Assembly: GCA_946887075.1 (NCBI GenBank)
Contig: CAMPKA010000010.1
Location: forward strand, 41,578 to 105,577
Source of the DNA: an uncultured Salinimicrobium sp.
GTDB taxonomy: Bacteria; Bacteroidota; Bacteroidia; Flavobacteriales; Flavobacteriaceae
Length of the DNA stretch: 64,000 nt
Reading direction: 5' to 3'
Positions 25,201 to 33,450 of the stretch are shown piece after piece (the first letter of the stretch is position 1; the number at the start of each line of letters is the position of its first letter). The translations under genes and the position numbers were made by a program. Under the pieces are notes generated by a model. It was not told where the DNA came from, searched no databases, and saw only the letters and a program-made list of their open reading frames with translations.

Positions 25201-25392
25201 CCCTGGATAAACAACGCTGACTTCCACATAATCCAGCTGGAACTGGGGAAATACCTCCTTCTGAATGTGAACCATGGTCCAGATGCCTCCGGCGATCAGC
25301 AGGAGCATAAGGAGGTTGGCCGCAATGGAGTTGCGTGCCATGTAGGCGATTATTCCGCCTCTGTTCCTATCGGGTTCCCTGGTCTCTTTCAT
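22270..25392 (-). CDS. RND efflux transporter permease subunit (AcrB-like)
   Basis: The 1040-residue protein shows the RND plan: N-terminal helix ([18 protein letters not shown]), large periplasmic loop, helices 2-6, second periplasmic loop, helices 8-12. The proton-relay aspartates are in [21 protein letters not shown] (TM4), and the TM11-like segment [20 protein letters not shown] is present. The permease exports amphipathic compounds with proton motive force across the inner membrane. It is the last gene of the tripartite operon, four bases after the adaptor gene. Substrates cannot be assigned from sequence. Confidence 0.95.
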   Translation of the reverse strand: MKETREPDRNRGGIIAYMARNSIAANLLMLLLIAGGIWTMVHIQKEVFPQFQLDYVEVSVVYPGAAPEEVEQGILLPVEEAIRGIQGIKEIVSTANEGSGEISIELLAGSNRMKVYQEIDQAVSRIRTFPDDIEQPQVSLQDRQQDVMEVSLYGNVDIWDLRQLAERLRTILLSNPQITQVELGNVPDYVTHVEIPSHNLRKYDLTLGEVADLISSSSEDVPAGAVETTGGEILLRMKERKQWAREFADITVLSSSSGSRVSLGDIAEIRDGFEEVGFHGQFNRMPAVSLQIFRVGEQSPLEIEQQVKKVLGDFQLPPGVHSRIDSNRAEDYRERLSLLTENGILAILIVLVILTLFLEYRLAFWVMVGMAISFIGGIIFLPLVGVSINMISMFGFLIVLGIVVDDAIVVGENVFEYRQKGMGVMEAAIAGTRDVSMPVVFSILTTIIAFVPLLFMPGETGKFWWPLPVVVIVILAVSLLEALFILPAHLGHLSRKKPKGLMRRLEKGQQRFARAFDSFVDHHYRRLLDLCLRFRYITLTAAVCLLILVAGYAYSDHMGMIMMPEVAAEEIEAGVRLPVGTTPLQAARVAEEITRSTYDMFNKHDLFRVAEGIKTNVRGQNFIDVEIVMKPPDEREMRARELIELWRENIGDLEGIDQISFEAERGPGGYQQDISIDLSHSDIEVLEKASAAFSERMALFENTRDINDNYNRGKLQYDFKLLPQGRNLGLTSNEIGQQVRDAFYGALAMRQMRSINEIEVRVKLPLEERRDLQNLERFLIRTSDGVEVPLMDVVRVEQREAFTNINRRDGRRVVNVGMDVEPANRVSQVLASVKGEVLPQLRADFPGITWTFEGSQADMRESTSTLSGGFLMAMLIIYVLLALAFNSYDQPLIVMAAIPFGIVGAVIGHILLGYDLSLVSLMGVIALAGVVVNDSLIMIDYANKRRATLSPYEAIHEAGLRRFRPIALTTLTTFGGLAPIILETSSQAYYLIPMAISLGFGIVFATAIILVIVPCLFLAAEDVKTQLRRKPWKIGISKAG

Positions 25393-25396
25393 CCGG

Positions 25397-26593
25397 TCAT
25401 CGCTCCTGAGTCTGTGGCGGTATTGCTGTTGCTCGCTGTAATCTTAAAGGGGTCCCTTCTACTACGGTACTCAGATTGGTCACCACGATCCTGTCTCCTT
25501 CTTCAAGTCCATCTCCGATATAGGCATACTCGGGATCAGTAAGAAGAACCCTGACCTCCCGGACCGATAATTTCTGATCCTCCATAACCCAGACGGTGTC
25601 ATCATTTCGCAGCAGCTCCCGATCGATTCGGATCACATTGGACAAGGTGTCGGCATGTATCATCGCCTCGACAAAGGCATCGATGATCAGTCGCGGCTTT
25701 CCATTGTTTTCAGGCTGTAGGGCAAGGGGATCTGGGACTTTGACCAGTACTGTTGCCAACCGGGTTGTGGGATCCAGGGCTCCGACCTGTTGGGCGAGGT
25801 AGCCCGTCCGGAAGTTCCGCTCAGACCAGGCTGAAGTGTTCATGATGATCACTTCAGATCCGGTTTCTGATTCTGAACCTGGAAAATCGAGCCACTTCAG
25901 GCGATTTACCGGGACGTCAAGGCTGACCCAATAGTACTCCGTTCCCACCAGTCTCCCCAGATCATCCCCGGGGGCAACCTGAGACCCGGTAGTCACTCTT
26001 TGGCTCAGGACGTGGGCATCAAAGGGTGCGCTGACTGCGGTCCGGGAAAGGTCGAGTTCAGCCTGATCAACGGCAGCCTGGGCTGCAGCTATTCGGGCCT
26101 TGACAGCATTAAGCTGAGGCTGGCGAAGAACCAGGGAGCGCTCCTCGGGAGAAAGCTCAAGATCCTGTACCAAAGCGAGATCTTTTCTCGCAACTTCCTG
26201 CCGGCCCATTTCCACATCTAGGTCAGTCCTGGCTTGAAGCAATTCGCTTTTTGCCAGTTCCAGGTCATTGTGGTAATCAGAAGGATCGATTCGAAGCAGA
26301 ACTTCCCCTTCCCGAACAAATCCGCCTGGAACAAAGCCTGAAGCTCTTTTTGTGACTCTTCCCCCTACCTGGGCGCTAAGGATGACATCCTCAAAAGGAA
26401 GGACTGTTCCGGTCCCCGAAATCACAGGTCGAAAATCCCCTTTTTCCGCCTCGGTTACTTCTACCAGCATTGCCATTTCTTTAGTGGCATTCTCAGCCTG
26501 AACAGTGGGTTCCGACACAAAAATAAAAAAGACCATCCCTGCTGTGACCAGGACAATTCCGAGGCAAATCAGCACTATTCTGCTTTTTTTCAT
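25397..26593 (-). CDS. RND efflux periplasmic adaptor (membrane fusion protein)
   Basis: The 398-residue protein has an N-terminal anchor or signal ([21 protein letters not shown]), then the split lipoyl domain ([24 protein letters not shown] and [23 protein letters not shown]) flanking an alpha-helical hairpin (about 115-190), a beta-barrel domain and a C-terminal membrane-proximal domain. It links the permease to the TolC-type outer-membrane channel. Its ATG overlaps the stop of the upstream channel gene by four bases (ATGA). Confidence 0.94.
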   Translation of the reverse strand: MKKSRIVLICLGIVLVTAGMVFFIFVSEPTVQAENATKEMAMLVEVTEAEKGDFRPVISGTGTVLPFEDVILSAQVGGRVTKRASGFVPGGFVREGEVLLRIDPSDYHNDLELAKSELLQARTDLDVEMGRQEVARKDLALVQDLELSPEERSLVLRQPQLNAVKARIAAAQAAVDQAELDLSRTAVSAPFDAHVLSQRVTTGSQVAPGDDLGRLVGTEYYWVSLDVPVNRLKWLDFPGSESETGSEVIIMNTSAWSERNFRTGYLAQQVGALDPTTRLATVLVKVPDPLALQPENNGKPRLIIDAFVEAMIHADTLSNVIRIDRELLRNDDTVWVMEDQKLSVREVRVLLTDPEYAYIGDGLEEGDRIVVTNLSTVVEGTPLRLQRATAIPPQTQER

Positions 26594-27999
26594 GATGCGT
26601 TGTTATTGGGTTCATAACCGGTCTCCAGGTCACCTCCGAGGGCTCTGTACAGGCCAATTCTGATTTCCAGTAATTCCTGCTTCGCCTCAAGCAGGTCCCG
26701 TTGAAGTTGTTGCTGTTCGTCCAGGGCAAGCAGTACATCCAGATAGGCGCTCATCCCATTCAAAAATTCCGTTTGCAGCTGCTCCGTGGTTTTGGTTGCG
26801 ACTTGGATGCGTTCCTGGAGAAGCTCCAATAGAGCTAATTGTTGGCGTTCCCTAACCAGGGCATTCTCAACCTCCTCAAAAGCTGTCAATACACTTTGAC
26901 CGTATACATACAGGAGCTGGTTCTTTACTGCTTCGGTTCGATCCACTTCCGCGCGTAATCTCCCTCCATAGAAGAGGGGCGCCACCAATCCGGCTCCGAG
27001 AGAATAGGCCCAGTTCTCAAAAAGGGAACTGAAATCCCCAGCACTGACTTCTCCCACAACGTCCAATGCCAACGTGGGATATCGGCTTCGTATAGCCTGT
27101 GCCATTTCTCTGTCGGCAGCAAGAACTTCAAAATAGGCCCTTTGGACATCCGGTCTCCGGCGGACCAGATCCAAGGGCAGACCTGTGTCCGGGAGAGGAG
27201 GAAGGGAGGGAAGCGGGGCGGAGGGTAATCTAAAAGGGTTCTGTGAGGGACGACCCAGGAGAACGGCCAATCTGTTTTCAAGAATGGCAATTTCCGTCTC
27301 GAACAGGATTATCTGACTTCGGGTGGCCTTGAGCAACTGCTCCTGCCGAAGAATATCCACAGCCCTGATCTGGCCTCCAGCGAAACGGGCCCGGATCAAA
27401 TTCATGATATCTTCATTGGTGCGGGTTTGTTTCCGGGCAAGATCGAGTTGTCGGCGCGCCGTTAGGAGTTCAAACCAGGCATTGGCAATCTCGGCGGAAA
27501 GCAACATCGCAGCGGTTTGATAATCATAGTAGGTGGCCCGAGATCGGAATTCCTCGGCCTGGATCCCGGCACGTATCCTCCCCCAGAGGTCAATTTCATA
27601 GGAGGCACGAAGTCCGGCCTGTATTTCCTGTTGCTGTGCAAATTCCTGCTGAGGTCCCCCGGTTTGTACAGCGGCAACACCCTCTACTTGTGGAAAGAGA
27701 AAACTCCTTTCACGCGCTACTGTGGCAAGGGCAGCAGCAAAAGCCGACCAATCAGCCCCCAACTCCAGATTTTCGCTCAGGCCGCTTTCGACCAGGGAGT
27801 CCAGGAGAGGATCTTTGAATGCTTCCCACCATTGATCAGCCAGGACAGCTGCGCCAGTCTGGGTAAAAGGCATGGGTTCAGGTATGGGAGGTTCGACGGA
27901 AGTGCGCCCCGGGGTACAGGAGGAAATTACCACAAGTAGAAGAATTGCCGAGAAAATTCTTCTTGACCTTAACGAAAGGAACAGGTGCCTTGACAGCAT
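26590..27999 (-). CDS. TolC/NodT-type outer-membrane efflux lipoprotein
   Basis: The ATG at 27999 (469 residues) is preferred over a GTG at 28029 because it directly precedes a lipoprotein signal: basic start, hydrophobic FSAILLLVVI and lipobox ISSC. The mature part has two outer_membrane efflux (OEP) repeats: ADQWWEAFKDPLLDSLVESGL at the start and RRPDVQRAYFEVLAADREMAQ in the middle, with long coiled-coil helices. It forms the trimeric exit duct of the RND pump. It is the first gene of the three-gene operon. A 140-base space separates it from the divergent patatin gene. Confidence 0.93.
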   Translation of the reverse strand: MLSRHLFLSLRSRRIFSAILLLVVISSCTPGRTSVEPPIPEPMPFTQTGAAVLADQWWEAFKDPLLDSLVESGLSENLELGADWSAFAAALATVARERSFLFPQVEGVAAVQTGGPQQEFAQQQEIQAGLRASYEIDLWGRIRAGIQAEEFRSRATYYDYQTAAMLLSAEIANAWFELLTARRQLDLARKQTRTNEDIMNLIRARFAGGQIRAVDILRQEQLLKATRSQIILFETEIAILENRLAVLLGRPSQNPFRLPSAPLPSLPPLPDTGLPLDLVRRRPDVQRAYFEVLAADREMAQAIRSRYPTLALDVVGEVSAGDFSSLFENWAYSLGAGLVAPLFYGGRLRAEVDRTEAVKNQLLYVYGQSVLTAFEEVENALVRERQQLALLELLQERIQVATKTTEQLQTEFLNGMSAYLDVLLALDEQQQLQRDLLEAKQELLEIRIGLYRALGGDLETGYEPNNNAS

Positions 28000-28143
28000 C
28001 TTTGGCGATTTTGAAAGCTTCTCGAACACTTCTGGATATTAGGATCAGAGGGCGATTAAGGTACAGATTTTTTAGAAGTCAGCAAGATAAGAATGGAGAT
28101 TAGTGCCCACCTTAGGAGGGAGTAAGGAGTTGGATTTTTAGGA

Positions 28144-29088
28144 ATGATTTCTGAAAAGAATTTTTTGAAAACAGTATCTTGCACGGGCAAAATCTCCTCT
28201 GCAAGAGAACAAATAAAGAAGAATATCTTACAGGAATTCAAAAGACTGCTCGGACTTAAACAAAAGCCGGATTACCATTTAGGGATCGCTTTCAGCGGTG
28301 GAAGCGCCAGGGGTTATGCTCATGTCGGAGTGCTTCAGGCGCTTTCTGAGCATGGGGTTGAGCCGGATATCATTTCCGGGACCAGTATGGGGGCTATTGT
28401 AGGGGTGTTATATGCTGCCGGTTATCGCCCTGGTGAGATAAAGGAAATCCTCCTCAAGGAAAGCTTTTCAAAAGTCACAGGTTTTTCCTGGAGGCGGATG
28501 GGGCTTTTTCAGATGGAGAAGCTCAAAACTGTGATCAAGGACTATATCCCGGAAGACGATTTTGCCAGCCTCAAAAAGCCGTTTTTTCTGGGGCTTTCCA
28601 ATCTTAATACCGCTTGCGGAGAAATCCGCAGCTCTGGATCGATCTACGATTACCTCATTGCGAGCTGTTCCGTACCTGGCATGTTTGCACCTATGGTTCT
28701 TGAGGACAGTTTCCTTGTGGACGGGGGGTTACTGTGTAACCTGCCGGCGTCTGCCATCAGGGACAAATGCCGATACCTGATCGGATCACATGTCAATTTT
28801 CCAGGAAAAAAAGAGGGATTTACCGGTCCCAGGGCCATCATGGAGCGTTCGATCAATCTGGGGATTACCCAAAACGCCAAGCCTCAGATGGAGCTCTGTG
28901 ATTTCGTCATAGATCCCCCTGCGATGCAACATTATACGCTTTTTGATTTTAAAAAGATCGAGGAGATTATTCAGGTCGGATACGAGTACACCACAGGTAT
29001 GATCAATTCTGGAGAATTGCCCGTGGAGAAACTGACATCAGGGAAAAGGCCGCAGGCTGAAACTGGTACGGCGTTAAGAACTTCATGA
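28144..29088 (+). CDS. Patatin-like phospholipase family protein
   Basis: The 314-residue product carries a patatin domain from about residue 45: the oxyanion-hole glycines in GIAFSGGSARGYAHVGVLQAL, the nucleophile elbow GTSMG (Ser near 81) and the catalytic Asp in FLVDGGLLCNLP near 200. Ser and Asp of the catalytic dyad are therefore present. Bacterial relatives (RssA/YchK type) hydrolyse acyl esters of lipids. The N-terminal 40 residues are basic and lack a clear signal peptide, so a cytoplasmic or membrane-associated place is inferred. ATG 28144 is the first start; a later one cannot be excluded. Confidence 0.92.
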   Translation: MISEKNFLKTVSCTGKISSAREQIKKNILQEFKRLLGLKQKPDYHLGIAFSGGSARGYAHVGVLQALSEHGVEPDIISGTSMGAIVGVLYAAGYRPGEIKEILLKESFSKVTGFSWRRMGLFQMEKLKTVIKDYIPEDDFASLKKPFFLGLSNLNTACGEIRSSGSIYDYLIASCSVPGMFAPMVLEDSFLVDGGLLCNLPASAIRDKCRYLIGSHVNFPGKKEGFTGPRAIMERSINLGITQNAKPQMELCDFVIDPPAMQHYTLFDFKKIEEIIQVGYEYTTGMINSGELPVEKLTSGKRPQAETGTALRTS

Positions 29089-29292
29089 GGTGAAAATTCG
29101 GGCAATGTTTTTCGGAAATTCTGTAACGTTTCAGCGGATTGGACCACTAACAGTTCAGAGACCGTCGATGCTGTCGACTGATCATTCATTTGTCCAAAAA
29201 ATAGGAACCCGTTCGACCGGTTTCAGCTTCCATTGTAGGGGTAAGAGGCTGATAGGAAGAGCGGGTTTCTTGTTGCCTGTAATGATAATATG

Positions 29293-29715
29293 TTACCTCA
29301 GAAGCTCCAGTGTCCGCTGGTCTTTTGCTCCGTCGAAAAATTTTTCCAGGACTTTTTGAAATACAGGTGGGGCCTGGGATAAGGAAGAAAAGAGGGTCAT
29401 GCTCGACCGCAGTTTTAGATCATCCGGACTTCCGAATATAGCCCTTGCATCATTTGTCTCCTGATCGAGCAGGGCCATGGCAATTTCCTGAATTCTTTTG
29501 CCAAGGATGGGGTGGTTCAGGAAGGCCTCGGCTTCCTTTAGATCGGCAATTCCATAGAATGTGGAATAGGAACTCGATCCCAAACCACGGACCTGAGGAA
29601 AAATATACCACATCCAATGGGTACGTTTCCTGCCGTTACGGATCTCCTCAAGAGCGACAGGGTAGACCTTTTCCTGTGCGGTAAGGAATCTTTGAAGATC
29701 AGGTTCGGTTTGCAT
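29293..29715 (-). CDS. DUF1810 family protein
   Basis: The 140-residue protein has the full DUF1810 pattern: DLQRFLTAQEKVYPVALEEIRNGRK, THWMWYIFPQVRGLGSSSYSTFYGI, EAEAFLNHPILGKRI and KLRSSMTLFS. The family is widespread, helical and cytoplasmic; its function is not established. No signal peptide. It lies convergent to the patatin gene with 204 bases between, in which I see no further gene. Confidence 0.93.
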   Translation of the reverse strand: MQTEPDLQRFLTAQEKVYPVALEEIRNGRKRTHWMWYIFPQVRGLGSSSYSTFYGIADLKEAEAFLNHPILGKRIQEIAMALLDQETNDARAIFGSPDDLKLRSSMTLFSSLSQAPPVFQKVLEKFFDGAKDQRTLELLR

Positions 29716-29756
29716 GGGTGCTTTTTTTATCGATGAACGTTTTTTCGGATCTCTCT

Positions 29757-32189
29757 TTACTGAACCCGGCTTTTCTCCTCCTCAGCTCCCCCGGTCTTCC
29801 GCCTGGAAGGATTCTGGGATCCAAATCTGTAGGTAAAGCTAAGGGTTGCCACCCTGGAGTCCCTGGTCTGATGGAAGGTTTCTGTATAACCTGTCAACTC
29901 TGTAACGGCATCGATTTGCATGCTGTAGAACAGATCTGAAACATTGAGTTTCAGGCTTCCCTTCTTTTCCCAGAACTGCTTCTGTATACCGGCAGAAACC
30001 ATCCAAAAGGGATCGACATCAAGGAAGCCATAGATCTCACTGGATCGGAACATGCCACTGAATTCCGCGGTCCAGGTCTCCGATACCCTGAAGGTGTTGG
30101 TGGAGTTTAAGCTGAATGCAGGTCGGCCGTTGTCAAGATTTGTGTTGGCCAGATTTCCTTGATAGCGGCCGTAATAAGCCGTGGCGTTATTGGTACTGTT
30201 AAACCATTCCCCAATGGCAAAAGGTGCAGTGAGTGTAAACGAATAGTAGTCCAGTTGTGCGAGATTAAGGTTGGTCTGTACCACAACATTCTCCTCTTCT
30301 GGGTCGAGGGAAAGCACATTAAGAATGACATCCTCTGTCCGGCTGTAACTGTACTTCATGACGAATTTCTGTCTCCAGGTATGGGTAAGTTCGAAAGCGT
30401 AGGACAGTTCAGGATCCAGATAGGGATTTCCGGCTGAGTAGGTGCTGGGATCCAAAAAGGTTTTGAATGGGTTAAGCTGGTTGTAGGTAGGCCTGTTGAT
30501 CCTACGGCTTATCGAGAGCCCCAGTTCATTATTTTCACTGAAGGTATACCCGATGTAGCCGCTGGGGAACAATTGGGTATAGTTCTTATCGAACTCTTCG
30601 CCCGTAGTCAGCTGATTTCCGTGGGCATTTGTGTTTTCCACCCTTAGACCAAATTGAAAGCTGAATTTCTCCCTTTTGGAATTGATGTTGAGGTAACCCG
30701 CATTGATGTTTTCGCTATAGAGAAAATGATTGCTGATGTTTTCATCGAGGACATTTCCGCCGTTGCTTCTGTCGAAAAACCGGAGATCGTTGTCCGAATC
30801 GACAATACTGGATTTGGCACCTGCCTCCAAAGTACCCTGGATCCATTTGAAAGGTTGGGAATAGTCGAGTTTTGCAGACCGGATGGTTAATGCTCCCTCC
30901 AGATCCCCGTGTAGGAGATAGGGATCCTCTGTGGGCTCCATCTCCAGGTCAAAATAGCGGGTGGTATAATCCTGAAGATCTGAATTGCGGTAGTGGACAT
31001 AATCCAGATCTCCAGATAGTTCCCGACCAGTAGTATCAATAGTGTGGCGGAAGTTCAGGTTGATGCCTCCGCTCGGGCGTTCATTCTCGCTATGGCCCGA
31101 AGTAAGGAAATAGGACGCCGGAGCAAGATCTGCATCAAGTACCAGGGCTCTATTTTGGTTGTTTCTTTCGAAGTCAGTCTTGAATCCATACACAGAAACC
31201 CCGACCAGGGTATTGGAGGTGAGATCATAATCCGCCCCAAGGCGGCCTGTGTGACTTTTTATGGTGTACTTAAATCTATTCTGCTGGTCATAACCTCCCG
31301 TGATATTACCCTGGTCCAGAAATTTTCTTTCGATGTCGAGGTCGGTGAACTCTTTTCTGTACCCGAAGTTATAGCTTCCGAAGAGGTTGAACTTCCCCAC
31401 CCGGTGGTTGAGCTGGAACCCCTGGTTGGTCTTGAAGTATTCCCCATATCCCAGGGAGGAGGTTATACTGCCGTTTGTTCCCTGGCGGGTATCTTTTTTC
31501 AGGATGATGTCGATCATTCCCGCACTTCCCTCCGCCTCATACTTTGCTGATGGATTCGTAATGATCTCTATCCTGTCTATGGCATCTGCCGGTAGCCCCC
31601 TCAACATGTTGGCAAGTTCTGGTCCCGACATGGGAACCCGCTTTCCGTTGAGCAGTAGGATGACTCCCGATCTTCCTCTCATACTGATGTTGTCATTCTG
31701 ATCCACCACCATACCGGGAGCCTTCTGAAGTACCTCAAGAGCAGTGGTACCCGCATTTGAGATACTCTTGTCCACGTTGAGGATGGTTTTGTCGAAGCGC
31801 TGTTCAATCAGTGGTTTTCTAACCACGACTTCAACCTCCTTAAGTTCGCCTGACCTGTTCTCGAGGGAAATCATTCCGAAATCATGTTCCTCGGTGACAG
31901 AGAAGCCCGGGGATCGATATACAGCATAGTCAGGATGTTCCACGACTATTTTATACGCTCCGAAGGGAATATTCTGAAAGAAAAAATTTCCCGTTTTACT
32001 TGTGAATTCTGCTTTGATCAGCGTCTCGTCCTCTGAATCAAGGAGATAAACAGAAGCTCCTTCTATGGTTTCACCCTCCGGGGAGGAAACGCTGCCCGTT
32101 ATGGTCACGCCCGTTCCCTGGCCGATGGCCAGTCCAGAATACAGCCCGAGCATCACGGCTGTCAGGAATTTCAGAAAAGAAAACTGCAT
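29757..32189 (-). CDS. TonB-dependent outer-membrane beta-barrel protein with carboxypeptidase-regulatory-like domain
   Basis: The 810-residue product has a signal peptide (FLKFLTAVMLGLYSGLAIGQ), an N-terminal carboxypeptidase-regulatory-like domain (about 28-110: GSVSSPEGETIEGASVYLLD), a plug domain (about 130-225: SNAGTTALEVLQKAPGMVV, then PADAIDRIEIITNPSAKYEAEGSAGMIDI) and a C-terminal barrel of the OMP_b-brl_3 type. No SusD partner is adjacent, so it is not a SusCD pair. It lies 38 bases downstream of a MarR regulator on the same strand, suggesting joint, ligand-controlled expression. The transported compound is unknown. Confidence 0.93.
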   Translation of the reverse strand: MQFSFLKFLTAVMLGLYSGLAIGQGTGVTITGSVSSPEGETIEGASVYLLDSEDETLIKAEFTSKTGNFFFQNIPFGAYKIVVEHPDYAVYRSPGFSVTEEHDFGMISLENRSGELKEVEVVVRKPLIEQRFDKTILNVDKSISNAGTTALEVLQKAPGMVVDQNDNISMRGRSGVILLLNGKRVPMSGPELANMLRGLPADAIDRIEIITNPSAKYEAEGSAGMIDIILKKDTRQGTNGSITSSLGYGEYFKTNQGFQLNHRVGKFNLFGSYNFGYRKEFTDLDIERKFLDQGNITGGYDQQNRFKYTIKSHTGRLGADYDLTSNTLVGVSVYGFKTDFERNNQNRALVLDADLAPASYFLTSGHSENERPSGGINLNFRHTIDTTGRELSGDLDYVHYRNSDLQDYTTRYFDLEMEPTEDPYLLHGDLEGALTIRSAKLDYSQPFKWIQGTLEAGAKSSIVDSDNDLRFFDRSNGGNVLDENISNHFLYSENINAGYLNINSKREKFSFQFGLRVENTNAHGNQLTTGEEFDKNYTQLFPSGYIGYTFSENNELGLSISRRINRPTYNQLNPFKTFLDPSTYSAGNPYLDPELSYAFELTHTWRQKFVMKYSYSRTEDVILNVLSLDPEEENVVVQTNLNLAQLDYYSFTLTAPFAIGEWFNSTNNATAYYGRYQGNLANTNLDNGRPAFSLNSTNTFRVSETWTAEFSGMFRSSEIYGFLDVDPFWMVSAGIQKQFWEKKGSLKLNVSDLFYSMQIDAVTELTGYTETFHQTRDSRVATLSFTYRFGSQNPSRRKTGGAEEEKSRVQ

Positions 32190-32227
32190 AATCTTAATTG
32201 TTCGTTTGATGATTGATTGATGATGTT

Positions 32228-32683
32228 CTAAAGGGATTGGAGTCCGTGGTCAGCTTCAGTGATATTACTTACGATTCTCTGGAGCGTTTCCTGCAGATGA
32301 TCCAGGTCTCCGGAAGAGATTCCCGCAAGGGCTGTTTTCCTGTTCTGGAGGATGATCGGCTGTACCTCCTCCAGGGTAGTAGTTCCCAACCGGGTCAGGG
32401 TGAGATTCCGGCGCCGACGGTCTTTATGATGAATATCCCTCTGCAGTAGACCCGAACGGACCAGGAGCTCAATAATGCGTGTCACTGACGCTGTATCCTT
32501 AAAAACCTTTATTCCCAGCTCCTGTTGATTGATTTCCGGGTGCTCCTGGATCTTTTTCAGGACGAGCCACTGATCTATCGTGATGCTGTGGCCAGCAATT
32601 TTTAACTGCTTCTGTGCATATTGCCGGTATAACCGTATTGCCTTATCCAGGGAATAAAAGATAACCTTTTCGATTTTTTCCAT
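32228..32683 (-). CDS. MarR family transcriptional regulator
   Basis: The 151-residue protein shows the MarR winged helix: AGHSITIDQWLVLKKIQEHPEINQQELG, the recognition helix with DTASVTRIIELLVRSGLLQRD, and the wing IHHKDRRRRNLTLTRLG, flanked by dimerisation helices. Its start region has a 12-bp palindrome between promoter and ATG. It is the first gene of a two-gene operon with the TonB-dependent receptor and probably represses both until a small ligand binds. Confidence 0.95.
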   Translation of the reverse strand: MEKIEKVIFYSLDKAIRLYRQYAQKQLKIAGHSITIDQWLVLKKIQEHPEINQQELGIKVFKDTASVTRIIELLVRSGLLQRDIHHKDRRRRNLTLTRLGTTTLEEVQPIILQNRKTALAGISSGDLDHLQETLQRIVSNITEADHGLQSL

Positions 32684-32687
32684 CTAA

Positions 32688-32719
32688 TTGATATATCAAA
32701 TATTGATTGAGCAAATATA
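32688..32719 (-). promoter_or_regulatory. Promoter and palindromic operator of the marR/receptor operon
   Basis: On the minus strand TATATTTG (plus-strand 32712-32719) is an exact -7 box about 30 bases before the ATG. TTGATATATCAA at 32688-32699 is a perfect 12-bp palindrome in the leader, five bases before the start codon, placed to block transcription. It is a likely autoregulatory MarR site. Confidence 0.6.
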
Positions 32720-33009
32720 TAAGAATTCCTGTTTCCCCTTTCTTGGTATATGAGTTTTTTTTTCAGCTGCACATTCTAGCATTCCATAAAAGAAACAGAG
32801 GGCACCTCCCCTATGGGCAGTTTCTTCTCGAGCTCACAAGGTCCCTCCTCCGTGACCCCATTCATTCTGAATGATCCTATCAGAGCTCGAAAACTCCCGG
32901 AGCTTCTCCTAAGAGACGAGGTTGTTTTTATGATGTGACATATATCCGCACAATTCCTGTCCCGGAACATTTCCTTCCGGAACAGAGGGCGGGGAAGCCG
33001 GTTAGGGAT
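32720..33009. other. Region without a supported gene, between the marR promoter and the M56 tail
   Basis: A 64-codon minus-strand frame (32776-32970) exists but has no start context, motif or conserved composition that I can support. No strong hairpin with a T-run is visible. The region may hold the 3' end of the M56 system 2 transcript. Confidence 0.4.
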
Positions 33010-33450
33010 CTAGTCTTCCTTAAGCGACTCCATGGCATTGCCATGTATTTTCAGACTGATATACTTGTCAATGCTGCTAAGGTCGTAACCTTTTTTTCTG
33101 GATTCTGCGATGAATTTTCCATCAATGCCGTGGATTTTTGCGCTGGTCACCTCCTCCAGATCCAGTTCGCTGAATCCGGCGGATTTCAGATCTGCTATAA
33201 AGGCTGCGTCGATGTCATGGATTTTAGCGCTGATGACGTCCTGGAAATCAAGGTCCTCCAGCCCCAGAGATTGAACTGCTTCAATAGATGCAGCATCGAG
33301 ATCATGAATTCTCGTAGTGATTATCTGTTCCATGTCCAGACTCCCCAGTCCGGCATTATTGATCTTCCGGATGTACTCCGCTGTGACCCCGTGAATCTTT
33401 GCCGAAGATATCTCTTCAAGAGACAGGTCCTCGAATCCAGCTTTCCTCAA
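33010..33450 (-). CDS. Frameshifted 3' part of the M56 system 2 sensor: IHG repeats
   Basis: This frame continues the tandem repeats of the upstream M56 gene, but is one base out of phase; its only formal start is a TTG inside a repeat. It holds five further units of about 29 residues with the core (A/T/L)(K/R)IH(G/D), each followed by two short helices with patterns such as KAGFEDLSLEEI, and ends SLKIHGNAMESLKED. Codons before the TTG read on in this frame as PDYVQE up to about 33470. Adding one base near 33465-33470 joins it to the M56 protein, giving about 829 residues. It is therefore the C-terminal end of that protein, separated by an indel or a sequence error, not an independent gene. 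Confidence 0.75.
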   Translation of the reverse strand: MRKAGFEDLSLEEISSAKIHGVTAEYIRKINNAGLGSLDMEQIITTRIHDLDAASIEAVQSLGLEDLDFQDVISAKIHDIDAAFIADLKSAGFSELDLEEVTSAKIHGIDGKFIAESRKKGYDLSSIDKYISLKIHGNAMESLKED

